Positions 32,905-45,756 of a DNA stretch of 64,000 nt are shown piece after piece. Within the stretch, counting starts at the first letter, position 1; every line of letters starts with the position of its first letter. This stretch comes from Linnemannia schmuckeri (taxonomy: Eukaryota > Mortierellomycota > Mortierellomycetes > Mortierellales > Mortierellaceae): positions 682,001 to 746,000 of the forward strand of contig JANATG010000008.1 in assembly GCA_029449235.1 (NCBI GenBank), in the 5' to 3' direction. Made by a program: the position numbers and the translations under genes. Under the pieces are notes generated by a model. It ran no database searches. It was not told the DNA's origin and was given only the letters and a program-made list of their open reading frames with translations.

Positions 32905-35356
32905 ATGGCCAGTGAAGGAGCTCTCTATCTGGTCCTCGAGTACATCAGCATCACGCTCTTCATCTTTCTCGTTGGCCACTGCAACTACCGGTCGATCAAC
33001 TATACTCTTCAGATATTCTGCATCACTGCCATCTTCAACAACATCAACGAGTCCTTCCTCATCTTTCGATATGGCGACCGAGTCATCCCGGATGCTTTTG
33101 GTACTGCCGGTTGTATCTTTTCGGGTGTCTTTGAACAGTTCATTCCCTTGGCTGTCAGCTCGTTTGCGGCCTGTATGAGTTTCAACATCTGGTACTTGAT
33201 CGTGCTCCGGACCAAGCGGACTGAGAAGGAGATGTTGAAGTGGTACTGTTTGGTTGCCTACGGGTTCTCATTTATTATGACGACGATTGCTGTGATCCTG
33301 TTGAGGAACGAGCCTTATCTGTCGTCCTACCCGCGGATGTACTATTGTGACCTGAGGGGCACTCATGTTACCCGATGGACGTTTGCGGTCCCCATGCTCC
33401 TCACCGCCATCACTGGCATGCTCTTCTCAGGTATGTTCTTCTTGCTTACAGCGAGAGGCATTATTGTTATCGTCTGTCCATTTCGCTTTTTTTTGATTCG
33501 ATCGTTTTTTTTTCCTTTTTCGCTTGTTCGCTTTGTATTGGTTGTATATCCCTCTTTGCCTTTTTCCACAAAATTATGCGAAACCCATTCAAACATCCTG
33601 CCTTTTTTTTGCTTCTGCTTTTTATTTGTTTTTTGTGTGCCATCGGAGGATTAAATTATCTGAATGGACCCTCTCTCCCCTCTCCTTCCATATGTCTAAC
33701 ATGTTTGCCTTTTTGTTTGTTTGTTTGCCTTTGCCTTTGTTTACTTGTTGTTTGTTTGTTTATTAACTTAATTACTACATGCATAACATACATAACATAC
33801 AATTAGTCCTCACGGTCATCTACCTCATCCGCCATTTCCTTTTGATGCGCCGGACCGTCCACGGAACCGCCTCCTCTGGCAGCATGGCCGTTGAACTCAG
33901 GTGAGTAACTCTACTACTACTATTGCTATCCATACAACCCCTCTCTACTATAGTATCCATATTCCCTTCCCCTTTGATCTTATGACCGGTTTTCTTGTTG
34001 GCCTTGTCTTTGTCGTTTGACATGAGGACGGACAGAGAGCAAATAAGGCTGAGAACACCTATGGTCGACAACCACAACGACGGACGAATAGGAAAAGGGG
34101 AGAGTAATAATGGGCGAACGGTCCTCCTATCTAGATTCCTTGCCCGATACTGTAGCCCCTTGGCAGTACCGAGGGAAAACTATATTATCCGCCTGTCCTG
34201 TCCGTTCATCCATCTACCTACCTCATCCACCCACGCGACCTCGAGCCTCGTTCATCAAAGAACCAATTACATACAACTGCCAACACAACCAACTAACAAA
34301 ACCCGTTCTCTACTTTTATCTTCATTTCATTACCCTCTGTGTACATGTAAATCGTACCATCTTTGAAGTAGTTACTGCATCCGCCTGTTGATCTTCTGCA
34401 TTTCCTTTGGTATCCTGGTCCTGATGGCGGTTCTGGACCGAGTCGTCGACAGTACCAACCGTGCACCTGTTGTCTACAACAGCGCCCAAGAGCTCTCGGC
34501 CTTTTCCGATTTCAGTGGTGCTCTTGTCGGTATAGTGATCTTTATCATCTTTGGAACTACCAAGGAGGCCTATAGGACTTTTATGAAGTTGATTTTCTGT
34601 GGTAAAGGACGTAGTGGTAACGATTCTGGTATCGATTGGGATTGGTTGCCCAAATGGATCCCTGAACGGTTCCGTCCTCGGAGGTCTGATAGTATGAACC
34701 CCATGCCGTCGTCCTTGTCGTCGGGAGCGAGCGGGCCTCGTTCTGCTACTGGGTCGGGTGTTGATCGTGGTGGGTACCCAAGAGGTGGGAATGCTTTGGA
34801 AGCCAGTACGCGGGAAAAGAAGCGACCTGGTAGGTCCGAGATGACGGAGACCAACTCTGTCATGACCTTTGATGAGGATATCCTGGGAGCCTACAGCGTT
34901 AGTAAGGCCAAGAGCAATTACGACAATTATAACGCCTACAACAGCTATAACCCTCGTACCGCCGAGACTGCTGCCGGCAACAACAACGACAGCAGATGTG
35001 AGTATGACCTGGAGTCTGGATACTCATCTCCCATGTCACCCGCACACTCGGCACCATCGTCTACGGCATCCTCGAGAGATTCGCTGCCACCCTCCCCACC
35101 GCCACGACGATCTATTTCTGTTACTGAGCAGCACTATGGCGTCGCCGCCGCCGGTAGGGCTCAGTCCCCCCCACCCATGGTCCAGCGCACGTCGACGTCC
35201 AACTTTGCTGAGCTCTCGATGCCATCTCACCCTCGTCCTCAATCGCTCCCCCCTTCAACTCAGCCTCATCCTCATGGTCAATCGGTGATGGCGCGTATCT
35301 CCGCCAACTTTGCTGAGCTTTCCCTCCCTCCTCAGACGTACACTCATCGAGGATAG
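32905..35356 (+). CDS. Seven-transmembrane G-protein-coupled-receptor-like protein
   Basis: Exons 32905-33430, 33807-33900 and 34372-35356 encode 534 residues. Seven hydrophobic segments lie at about residues 8-30, 34-57, 72-105, 112-135, 155-185, 208-235 and 245-270. A Cys at the start of TM3 (GTAGCIF) and one in the loop before TM5 (YYCDLRG) could form the usual extracellular disulphide. The C-terminal 260 residues are a cytoplasmic Ser/Pro/Asn-rich tail, typical of regulated receptors. I do not recognise a specific ligand class; fungal cAMP-receptor-like or secretin-like families are candidates. A disrupted paralogue lies directly upstream in the same orientation with the same exon-intron layout. 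The first ATG after the leader was taken as start because TM1 follows immediately. Confidence 0.75.
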
Positions 35357-35811
35357 AAACCCAATGTTTTCCCACCTTGACAACAATTTCTCTCTTATAT
35401 CCCCTATCTTTGGTGCTTTTTTTCTTTTGTGTGTTTTGCCACCAAATAGCACCCTCTGTGCCATCTAGTAATAATGTATCGTAATAAATATCTTTTTTGT
35501 ACAAAAAAACAACTTCACACAAGGTTCTGGGAGAATTGTCATGCCTTTACGCTCATCTCAGTACCACCTCAGGCTCTTCTACTCTCAGCTGAGTTTCTTC
35601 ATTATCGCACATAAATACCCCATTATGTGATGACGCAAACTGGCGAGCAAAAAGAGAGAGCGAAAAGAACTCTTTTTAGTACGAATTATTGCTCGTTTTC
35701 TTTTTTTTTAATGGTTGTTTGTGTTTGGGACGTATGGAAAGTTATATACAGAAAAAAAAGGGTGTGAATAAGGAAGGAAGGAAGGAAGGAAGGAAGGAAA
35801 GCAAAAAAGCA
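35357..35811. other. Convergent 3' region with (GGAA)n
   Basis: Shared 3' flank of the receptor and the minus-strand gene, with a (GGAA)7 microsatellite at about 35771-35799. No gene is seen. Confidence 0.6.
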
Positions 35812-37118
35812 TTACATGAACTTGTTCAACAAGCCAGCAACCTGAGGGTTGGACTGCAACATGCTAGCCACTTGAGGGTTAGAAGCAGCCTGTCCAAGCA
35901 TACCCATCACTCCACTGGCCTTGCCGCCGCTGCCCTCATCATCATCATCATCACCACCCTTCTTTCCACCACCAGTAAGCATGCCCATCAATTGAGCAAC
36001 TCCTCCACCGCCCCCACCCGACTTGCCGGCAAACAACTGCATAGCCATCGCAATCGCAGACTGGACGACAGTCGACTTATCCTGTCCCCCACCGCCCGAG
36101 AACATCTTCATAGCCTCGGCCATAGCCATCTGGACCAACTTGCCCTGTCCGCCGCCACCGGAACCACCGTCCTCGTCGTCGCTATCATTCTTGGATTCGG
36201 AACGTTCGTAGGCTTTGAAGGCTTCTACACCGGCAGCCTTTCCGAGCTCCTCGTCTGTGGCACCGGAGGTGTTGCCTTGCTGGTAAACCTTTGCGTGGGC
36301 TGCACTGGCGTCGTTGATGTCGGACTCTTGTGGGGGTGGGACGCCGGATTCGTGGACAGCCTTGGCTGAGCTTTGGAGGACCTCCTTGTCTGTTTAGGGC
36401 GGGATTAGGAAGATAGGAAGGGGAGAAATGTAGAAAGTTGGAAAGAGAGAGGATGAGAGAGAAAAAGAGGAAGCAGTAGGTGGGAAAGAAGAGAAAAGAG
36501 TTGCGTGCGTGAGAAATAATGAATGGGCAATTGGAGTCATGCTTGCGCACGCTTGTCCCTTGTTTATCTCGAGGGGCAAGGGGGGGGGGGGGGGGGGAAA
36601 GCGCAAAGCGCATATGTCGAGAGCGAAGTGCGACGCTTTAGCCATCCTTTTTGGTCGTCAATTGATGTCGTGTTCTTCTAAGGAGTACGAGCGTTTGTCC
36701 TCTTTTTGTCTTCCGTGAAAGTCGTTCTGATGTCCCCGAGATGTTGTTGTTTGCTGTGTTTCCCAAAGGATAGCGTCCGTTGGCTTTTCTGTTCCTTGAG
36801 TAAATACATCTATAGCACAGCAAAAATCTCCGAGTGATGTTGGATCTTGTTTCGCGTTGTTGCTGTTGCTGTTGTTGTCACAGTTGTTTTACTCGCTTGA
36901 TGGGCGGTCGATTCAGGGTTGGCGCTATCCTGTAATATCTGTCCTGAATATAAGAAAGCGACTTTTTCCTTGAGAAGGACTTTTTTTTTAGCGGGTCCAC
37001 GGTAAGACTAAGAAAACACGAACAATGGGGACCCGGGCTATTTACCTTCATCGTTGTCAGCGGCGCGGCCAGCGTACTTTTCAGCTTGCTCAACAAGGGC
37101 CTTCTTGAAGAAATCCAT
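35812..37118 (-). CDS. Small acidic/Gly-rich conserved fungal protein (DUF7721-like)
   Basis: Exons 37118-37046 and 36389-35812 encode 216 residues. The start MDFFKKALVEQAEKYAG, the block SDINDASAAHAKVYQQG followed by an EELGKAAGVEAFKAYE helix, and a C-terminus of helical Met/Gln-rich segments (KLVQMAMAEAMKMFSGG, VVQSAIAMAMQLFAGK, GMLGQAASNPQVASMLQ) resemble widespread fungal proteins of unknown function annotated as DUF7721 or beta-flanking protein. Assignment is from memory of the pattern, so family confidence is moderate. Gly and Asp runs separate the helices. The 656-nt intron holds an 18-nt G run (36580-36597). No signal peptide or membrane segment. Confidence 0.65.
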
Positions 37119-37137
37119 GGTGTGTGTGAGAGTATGC

Positions 37138-37168
<31 letters not shown>

Positions 37169-38062
37169 TGAGAATGAGGAGGTGTGAAGAAGAAGGAAGA
37201 AGAAGAAAGAAAAAAGAAGAAGAGAAGAGAGGAGAAAAGGAAAAAGGAAAGGAGGGACACGACACAAAATGTACCCGTTTTAATAGACACACTCCATGGG
37301 CCAAGCGTCATCCGTCTCTCTCTCTTCCTTATTTCACGGTCCCCTTCCCAGCGTGTGATATTATTGGTCAGTCAAGATAAAGAGTAAAGGTCTGTTGGAT
37401 TTCTTCGAGTTGTCTGTCTCTTTTGGCGCGAATCTCTTTTTGCGAGCCGCGCTTAGCTCACCTTTTTATTATTGCAACCCTCTCCTTTGTCACTCCAAAA
37501 ACCCAGGGCACCCTTTTCTTTATGGTTCTCTGGACATATAAGCGAACGAAAAAAAGAGCGTGAAAGAGATCATGAAAAATAAGCGTGCATTCTCCTCCCT
37601 CCCTTTGTGAATAGCCCTTCCTGTCTCTCTCCCCCCTTCCCATCCTCTGCCCCTGCTCGTGTTCCTGAGTATGTGCCCTCATTGCGCTAGAGTATGATAT
37701 GGAGTGTTCGAGATCGGGAAAAAAAAAAGTTTCCAGCATACCTTACTTGTTGCATAAAATAATAATCCAGCACGACTTGTACTGTATATCTTATTTTTAG
37801 ATGTGTGTGAATCGTCCCGATTCAACTCAGTGGGGACATACGCTCTTTCTATTCGCATTTCGTGCCGAACGAGACGGGGAGGACTCATCATTCTCGCTCA
37901 CAGGCTGTTTGTTGTTTGTGCCTCGTCTTTGTCCTCTCCTCACTCTTGGAGCTATGCTGAATATCTGCGGCCAATTTGCCAGTTTCGATGATTTATTACA
38001 CGAGCGGATAATAGGGGTAAAATGGTGAACAAAAAACAAAAAAAAACAACAAATAAGACTTT
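37119..38062. other. Intergenic region upstream of the DUF7721-like gene
   Basis: Contains (TG)n followed by (AG)n at 37120-37170 and purine-rich leader sequence; then the 3' flank of the TBC gene. No coding sequence is seen. Confidence 0.6.
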
Positions 38063-41000
38063 CTACGCGACACCAAGGGCTTTCTTGAGGTCGCTCAGCT
38101 TCCTGGCAAGCGCATCCCGCTCATTCTCGCTCTCAGCATACTTCATCTTGGTATCAATCAATAAACTCTCCAAGAAACTACACTGTTCATCCGCCTGCTC
38201 GTTCTTCCTCACCAGCGCAACATTCTTCTCCATTACCGCCTGGATCTCATCCTTGTATCGGTCCTCGACTTCCTTGCCTTGAGCATCGACCATCCGAGTC
38301 AAGTCTGATACTTTCTGGAGCAACACATCGTTCTGGTCCTGGAGTTGTGCCATCTCGACTTTACGCGAAATCAATTCCTTAGCCAGATCAACGTGCTCCT
38401 TGTTCAGCGTATGTAGCGATCCCTCCAATCGACGGACATGCATCGACAGCTGACGGTTCGATTCCCGGAGTGACTCCTCAGCTGCTAACTCGGCCTGTTG
38501 TCGTTGGATCATTGCCTGATACTTTTGTGCGTACTGGGCCAGCTTCTTGGGCGTCACCTTGACACTGTAAGCATCTTTCACAAACATGCTCGCATCGTTC
38601 TAAAGCAACAATAGGACAAAATAACGTTATGATCATATCTTGGTGACAGACGAAAAAACAAAACGAAGCAGGAAGGAAGGTTCGATAGTGTACCTTGTAG
38701 GGCTCAAAGAGTCCATTCTTGAGGAACTCGATCAAGGTCTCAAAATCATGGTTCAAAATCTGGTCGTGGTTGGCCTTGAGCAACGCGATCGCAAATCGCA
38801 ACAGCGACTCTACACCCTCAACCAGCAAGGTGTCGTAGATCCTGAATACCAGATCCAGAGGGAACTTGTACGCAAACAGAGTCATGAACCACTGAGATGC
38901 GTACATGGTTGACCGAATTCCTTGGTTGAGGAAATGCTTGTGGACTAGAGGCACTGTCTCCTCCATCAGCTGCTCAAACTGGTACAGTCGAAGCTGAAGT
39001 GTGTTCATGTCCGGTGTGAAGTGTCCACGCATGTCGTACGAGCTCATCATCTTGACCAGCAGACAAAACGCCTCCTCGTCCGGCATCTATTGTTTTATCA
39101 GTTGAGTTTTTAGCCTCCTGTTAGTTATTTGTGTGATCTGAAAATAGATCTGGGGCGAAATGCAAAGACATTTATCCCACTTACGTTCAAGAGAAGAGGG
39201 CCAACGACAAAACTCAGCCCTTGACAATAGCCAACCTCAGCATCGTAGAGACTGTAGGCCTTAACGACATTGAACAACGATTCCTGACCAAGTCCCTCAG
39301 CCTGAAAGTACTCGTGGTTGGGGAAGGTTCGACTCATATCGCGGTGGATCTGCTTTTCATGCGAGCTGGTCTCCTTGAGCAAGTCGGCATAGGTCGCTTC
39401 TAATTGGGCATCCTTGGATTGAGAGAGGAGTTGCCAGATCAGTCCTCGAATTGCTGGAGGAACTCCCTTCTGGATCATCACCGTCAGCTGCTTGGGGTTC
39501 TTCTTGACAACGCCATTGTAATCGTGCATTAATGATCCCCAGTAATCTACGACCACGCAAAGATTTCGTTTGAGATGAGTTGGTTGCCCAAAGTACAAAT
39601 AAGCTGAACAAAAATTCTCGCTTGGACTTACCCCAGTCGACATCCTCACTGGCAGACTCTTCTTTGGCGTGTCCAAAGGCTCTATCGATCTCAGAGGATG
39701 TCTCGCTGGTTGCGCGTCTCTTGGGGTCCTGCTCCAAGGTCGAGTTTTGAGCATCCAGTCGCGCCAACAAAAGGTCCATATTCGAGTCTGTTGTCATAGT
39801 CGAATATGTCGAGGCGCGTTCGGGACTAATGTTGCTTGTCGATCTCAGGTCCAGCCCATTGGTGCCCGTGTTGATCATCATTCCAGCATTAGACCCTCTC
39901 TGGCTCATCCTGCTAGGCGTCCTTGGTGTTGCTGGTGGTGGTGGCAATGCAGCTGTGTTACTGGTGTTGCCGCCGAATCCGCGTCCCATGAGTGCGCCTG
40001 AGATAGAGCTGGCAATGGAGCTAATCGATCCTTGACGAGCGCTTCCTGCACGATTCTCTGGCGAGGTTACCGAGGTAGGGAGGGGTACAGGTGGTGCAAC
40101 AGCATGTGGACTGCTGAGCCCGGCTGAGGACTGTTGCTGCTGGAACTGCTGCGACTTGGGATGAGGTCTTCCCCCAAAGAAGCTGGAGGGGAAGCCTGCG
40201 TTCGAAGAGGCAACAGGGACTCTGGGTGTTGCAATGGTGGCGCTGCGTCGAATGGGCTCTTGAGTAGCAGGCTCGTCCAGCGAGACTTCGTTCAATTCGG
40301 CATCCGACAGATCCGAGTATGACAAGGGCCGCGAGTCTTGAAATCCTCTAGACGATGTGTTAGAGAGTGAGCGAGGAAGCATTCCTGGTCGTTGGTTAAT
40401 AGCCTTGAGGTGTCCCTTCACGGAGGAAGGAGAGCGAAGATCCACGGATGAAGTGGAAGTGTCACTTTCAGAACCAGAAGGATGATGGGTTTGTTCGGAG
40501 GGCGCAAGTGACGACGTCGAAGTTGGGGAGGTTAAAGTTTGAGGATTGGCGGGAGCGGCTGTGCTAGGGATCGAGGCTATCGATTTGGAAAGGATGGGTG
40601 ACGCTGGGGGCGATGATGCACTGATGCCCTCATTGATTGGCGGTACACTTGTCGCCTCTAGTGCCTCCTTTTGTTGCTCCTCTTGGAGAACTGCCTGTGA
40701 GGTATCGGATAATGCTGTGGTGGAAGGGACTCTGGGGGATGCTGTGATTGACACTGGACGAGACGCTGTAGGGATAGGTGGGGGAGGAGGTGAAGACGAT
40801 GCGTTGACAAAGGCGTTGTCCCGTTCGGATTCGGACTCTGAACTCGAGTCTGATTCGGACTCGGATGCCTCTGGTCTATCGTCTCCATAGCCAAAAGAAT
40901 GGTGCTTGGTATGACTTGAATAGGATCGACCAGAGTTAATGGAGGCCCGTGGGTTGACGGCAGACGTGCGGAAGAGGTTGGGGTTGGGTGTAGCTTTGGC

Positions 41001-41402
41001 AAGGTCTTCGTCGTCGGAAGGTTGTTCAAAGGTCATTGTTCCGTTAGGCATCTTGCTGTCGTGCGAGGAGGGAGGGTGTTGTTCTTCGAACTGTTTCTTA
41101 TTATTGTTATTATCTTGTTTAAATTCGGATTCTGACTCGGACTCGTCTTCGTCTTCGTCGTCGTCGCGGCCATAGTCGTATGCGTCCATGGGGTAGGGCT
41201 CGTCGTCGCTGTCATTTTCCTCCCACGAGTTTCTGGAATCTTTTTTCTCAGGGGTGACGACGGTGGGTTCAAGATGCTTGGTGGCTTCGACGACAGGGGC
41301 ACTGACAGGAGAAGGGGAGTGCGCCACTGGCACGACGTGGTCAGGGGCATGCTCTGTCTCTGACGAACCGTAGGTGTCAGTGTTGTACTTGTTGGCCAAC
41401 AT
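38063..41402 (-). CDS. TBC-domain Rab GTPase-activating protein (Gyp5/EVI5-like)
   Basis: Exons 41402-39632, 39546-39185, 39086-38694 and 38599-38063 encode 1,020 residues. Residues 1-585 are disordered, Ser/Pro/Asp-rich. The TBC domain (about 610-820) starts KGVPPAIRGLIWQLLSQSK and carries both catalytic fingers: Arg in IHRDMSRTFP and Gln in YCQGLSF. It also shows SQWFMTLFAYKFPLDLVFRIYD, the family signature. Residues about 840-1015 form a long coiled coil (KLAQYAQKYQAMIQRQQAEL onward). TBC plus C-terminal coiled coil is the Gyp5/EVI5/RabGAP1 layout; these act on Ypt1/Rab-type GTPases in secretory and recycling traffic. The specific Rab is not deducible. Confidence 0.92.
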
Positions 41403-43300
41403 TATTCAATGGATTGGTGAGGGTCAAAAAATAGGGTGTGTAAGGGGGTGGTATGCTAAGGGACGATGTGAGTGAGGTGCTGTTATTGTTTTGTTGCAGA
41501 GAAAAAGTGTCTGTGTACTGATGAGTGAGAGCGTGTGTTCAGCCAGAACAGAAGAGAAAGAAGGTGATTAAGTGTGGCGTGTGTGGGTTGCTCTTTCGTT
41601 GATGAAGAGGTGTGAAGAATGAGAAGAGATGTCGAAAGTGCGATCAGACCACGGACAGTCGGAAAAGTGGTGAGAGAAGAGTGAAAGAAAGACGAGGGAG
41701 GAGAGAAGAGAAGAAGAACGGAGGCGGGAGAGAAAATGATAAAGTGTAAAGGGTGAAGGAAAGAAAGAAAAGAAAAGAAAGGAAAGAAAGGGAAGAAAGA
41801 GACAAGTCAAGCGGAAACAAAAGGGGGTCAATTTGAATAATACTAATATTGAGATGAAAAGCACATATCTTCGAGAGACCCTTGTCCTTGCGTTTTTCAG
41901 TCACGTGTAGAGAGTTTAGCCTTTCCTTGTGTACTTGTGTTCCATCCGATAGAGGAGTCGGGGCACTCTTCTTCTCTATAAAGCAACGGAGCCAAGCGAC
42001 ACATCATTCTCTTCATTCTTGCCTTACGTTTCTCACCACTTTGATTAAAAGAGAAATCACTGATCAAATAAGTTTGGTTCCTTTGCACGACATTACAGAC
42101 GACAGCTCAGATAATAATCAAATAAAAAAAAGGTCCTAGCCGCCAGGTCTATTCTGCTCTCATTGTTCTTCCTGTCTCTATTGTTGCTCACTCTGTGCAC
42201 GCATTGGGCGAAATCACAGCCAAAGATAAGTGAGCATATTACCATAGGCAATCGTCAGAAAAGTTAAACATCTCGGCAACCACTTCCTCCAGGAGGTACA
42301 TATGTTCTCGCTGATTCTCATAAGCATCACTGTCAACCTTGTCGTGTATTCATCAAAATTCAGCTTTACAAAACCCTTCAACTGATCGACGCTGTTGTGT
42401 GACCAAGTGAACCCTCAGCCCTGCAGAAAGTACCTGGCCCGTGTATCTCCTCTCTATCGCATGTTCCTTTTCAAGTATTGCCTTGAGGGGCCTCAAAGAA
42501 AAAGAAAATAACAAACAACGCATGGGCGATCCCCTACAGTGACGAATTGACTTTGAGAGCCTCATTTGTTGATCAGATCGGAAGAATCTAATCCTTTCTC
42601 TCTTTGAACGTTCGATAAAGAGAACGAGGATTCTGTTACATGATCATGCTTAGTGTATTGTGCATTATCTTTATTGAATCAAAGACCCTGGTCATTTTTG
42701 TCATCGGTCGATAAAAAGTCGCTGTTTTCACCCCAATTAACAATTGGACCAACCAAAAGAACAACAGCTCGCAGGTCCAATTAATGGCCACCTTTGTTTA
42801 TTTTTAACAAACAAGCATACATTTTTGTTCTGGGGCACATTGGTATCTATCAGACACTAAGGTACAAAGCACGCTGTTAATAGATACTGGGGATTTCGGT
42901 TCACATCCATGTCGTTCTTTGTTCTTCATAGTGCGTATGATGTGATGCCAATAATAGCGAAAAGAAACAGGTTGAGTGGAGTGGGAGTGAGGTGATGTTT
43001 GAGTCAAAATTCAGGCACCATCATCAGAGTCAATTTGGCGGGCGCAATGCCAGGCAGTGTGACTGCCAGTGGCTTTTGATCTCACTTCCCTTAAGTTTCC
43101 CTTGCCCCCTGCACGTCGTTAAGCTAGCAACCGTGAGAGTTCATCTCTCATTCTCGCTCTCACATCCCTTCCCTTCCCCTTCCTTACACTTTTCAAGTTC
43201 ACCCATCTCTAGCTACACTCATCGCCGAGAACCAGAACTTCCTTTCTTCATACAACAAGTCTTTTACATCTACCGACTTGCATCACACCTACTTGTCCGA
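41403..43300. other. Divergent intergenic region between TBC GAP and cyclin C
   Basis: The first 500 bp is purine-rich (GA/AAAG repeats, about 41640-41800), consistent with a TBC gene leader. The rest shows only scattered short frames and, at 43140-43210, a pyrimidine-rich cyclin C leader. I see no gene here. Confidence 0.55.
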
Positions 43301-45172
43301 ATGGCCGCCAACTTTTGGACATCGTCCCATTGGTAAGTCAGCCTTCCGAAAGTATAAGCACCCCTTCGTGAATACCAAAGAATATGTTCTCCGAGAAATT
43401 ATCATTGCTTTTGGAGTAGAACTCAGGACAAAACCTTCGCATTTTTTTTCCATAATTTTAACTCGTCTACTCAATGCCATATTACACTTTTTCGATTATA
43501 TTTTCTCAACCTGAATTAATTAGCACACATTGGATACTGGATCGGAGGCGCGTCGCAGACGCCATGAAAGAGGATCTGGAATACGTCAACATCGACACCT
43601 TGACCAAAATCAAGATGTGGTACTACAACAGTACGTTCCTATCTTACCTCAGGAGATCTTCAGGACAGGCAATTGGTTACTTGTGATAACTTACAATGCT
43701 GTTACTGAAACTAACGTCAATTTTTGTGCTCCTCGGAGTTTTCAATACAATTAGTTATTGGAAAGATTGGGAAGCGGCTACAGTTCCGTCAACAAGTCGT
43801 CGCTACCGCCATTGTCTACTTCAAACGGTTCTATACCAAGTACGTTTTCCTTTTTTTTCGACTTCAGGATTTCTGGATCAGAATACAAAAGACGGGAGAG
43901 GGACAACAAGAGCAATTTCTTGCAGAGGACACGCCGCGTCATTGTCATGGTTGCGGAAGAACTAATTTTCTACAACTGCTGTGTCTTTGTCAAACGCAGG
44001 AATAGTATGCGGTCTACGGATCCTTCGCTGGTAGCTGCAACATGTATATACCTCGCCTGCAAGATTGAGGAGTGTCCGCAACACATCAAACACATCATCC
44101 AAGAAATGAAACATGCCCTCGCCAGTAAGTTATCAAACACAGCGGAGGATATTTGGCACTGGAATTTCTATACTGCTTCTGTCCTGTTGTCGCCAACACT
44201 TATACTAACTTTTCATCGTCTATATGATAGATTTGGGAGGGTTCGATTATGATACGTCCAAGGTGGCAGAGTTTGAATTCTATCTATTAGAAGAACTGGA
44301 GTTTTATTTGATTGTTTATCACCCTTACCGAGACCTTACCCTTATTGCCAAGGACCTCAAGCTGGAGGAATCCAACCTTCAGACCGCGTGGTAAAGTATT
44401 ACTCTCTTCTCGGCTGATTTCATTGTAGTCAGTTGCTTCTATTATGTATTAATGGCATGGCGCAACGTTCACTTGAACAAATAGGTTTGTGTTGAATGAC
44501 TCTTACAGGACAGATGTATGTCTATTCTACGCACCGCACATGATCGCCCTGGCAGCACTCTACATCATTTGTGTGGTCCACGCCGAACAATACAATGACA
44601 ACAATAACAACAACGGCGGCGGTAGTGGTCACAGCATCAGCAGTGGCAGTGGTAGCAGTAGTAATCCTAACCCCATGGATGATTCTGGGATACTGGGCCA
44701 CAACAATAGTCATCTTGCGCAACTCAATTCTGCGAACTCGGCTATTAAGGCTCCAGGTGCAGGTGGAGGAAGCCAGAATATTCCTACGTCATCTTCATCG
44801 TCTAGTGAGGGTCAGGGGATTAATAACCGGAATATGGTCCAGTGGTTCGCCGACCTTAACGTTGACATCGAGGAGGTAAATATTATATCCATGTAAAAGA
44901 TAACCTACTGGATATATGAATGCACGCAAATTCAAGGCTCAATTTTGATCTGCCGTAACTTTGAAAGTACACTGATACTAACCTCCACTCTCTCTCTCTC
45001 TTTTTGCTGTGCGACATACTAGATTATCGAGATCACGCAGGAGATCCTTTCATTGTACAGTATCTGGAAGGACTATGAGGAGGAGCAAGTCCCGGCCATG
45101 ATGCAGGCTCTCAAGATGGAGTTTGATGAAAACTATGAACCCATGACTCCCCAGCACGAAACCATGCAATAG
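43301..45172 (+). CDS. SSN8: Cyclin C, Mediator CDK8-module cyclin, with low-complexity insertion
   Basis: Seven exons: 43301-43332, 43524-43630, 43755-43839, 44000-44124, 44231-44390, 44485-44875 and 45023-45172, giving 349 residues. It starts MAANFWTSSHC, the cyclin C/Srb11 hallmark, followed by THWILDRRRV, LQFRQQVVATAIVYFKRFYTK, DPSLVAATCIYLACKIEE, EFYLLEELEFYLIVYHPYR and NDSYRTDVCLFYAPHMIALA. The cyclin pairs with CDK8/Ssn3 to control RNA polymerase II Mediator in the nucleus. About 75 Asn/Gly/Ser-rich residues (roughly 207-282) are inserted between the second cyclin fold's VVHAEQ helix and QWFADLNVDIEE, where other cyclin C proteins have a few residues only. Six short introns hide it from single-ORF searches. 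Confidence 0.95.
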
Positions 45173-45392
45173 TGCCCCACTCGTCTTACATGTCTTCCAT
45201 GCTTTAAAGACAACAAGAATAAAAACATGGTAAAAAAGACAAGCAGAAACGACTCCAGCACTTTTGCTTTTGAACTTTTTGTCTATTTTAATGGTATATG
45301 TAGGTGTAGATTTTGTGGTGGGTAACAACTGGAGTTAGAACGATAGTAATTGTATAAAGTAGAGTTGAGATGCCCATAAACATCGATCATGC

Positions 45393-45725
45393 TTAGATAG
45401 AATTGTGATAGGTCCTGCCCTCCTTGCGTCCAATACGGATATACCGCTCCTCATCGTTACGAGCCTGGATCAAGATGACGGTGCTGATAAAGCAAACCAC
45501 ATTGACCAATGTGAATCCGAAAAGGGACGTGTACAGCTTGCGCAAGTAGCTGTCCGCAAAGGCTGACACTTTCTCCTCGCATCCTGGGTAGATATTGTTG
45601 GCGTTTGATGCGGCACATGCTCCCTGGAGGACGGTTGATGCCCTGTCCCTGTCGTTATATCCGCAGCATTGTCCGTATCCTGTCATTTGTGTCTAGATTG
45701 GGATAGTTGATGCGATTAACAGGAA

Positions 45726-45756
<31 letters not shown>

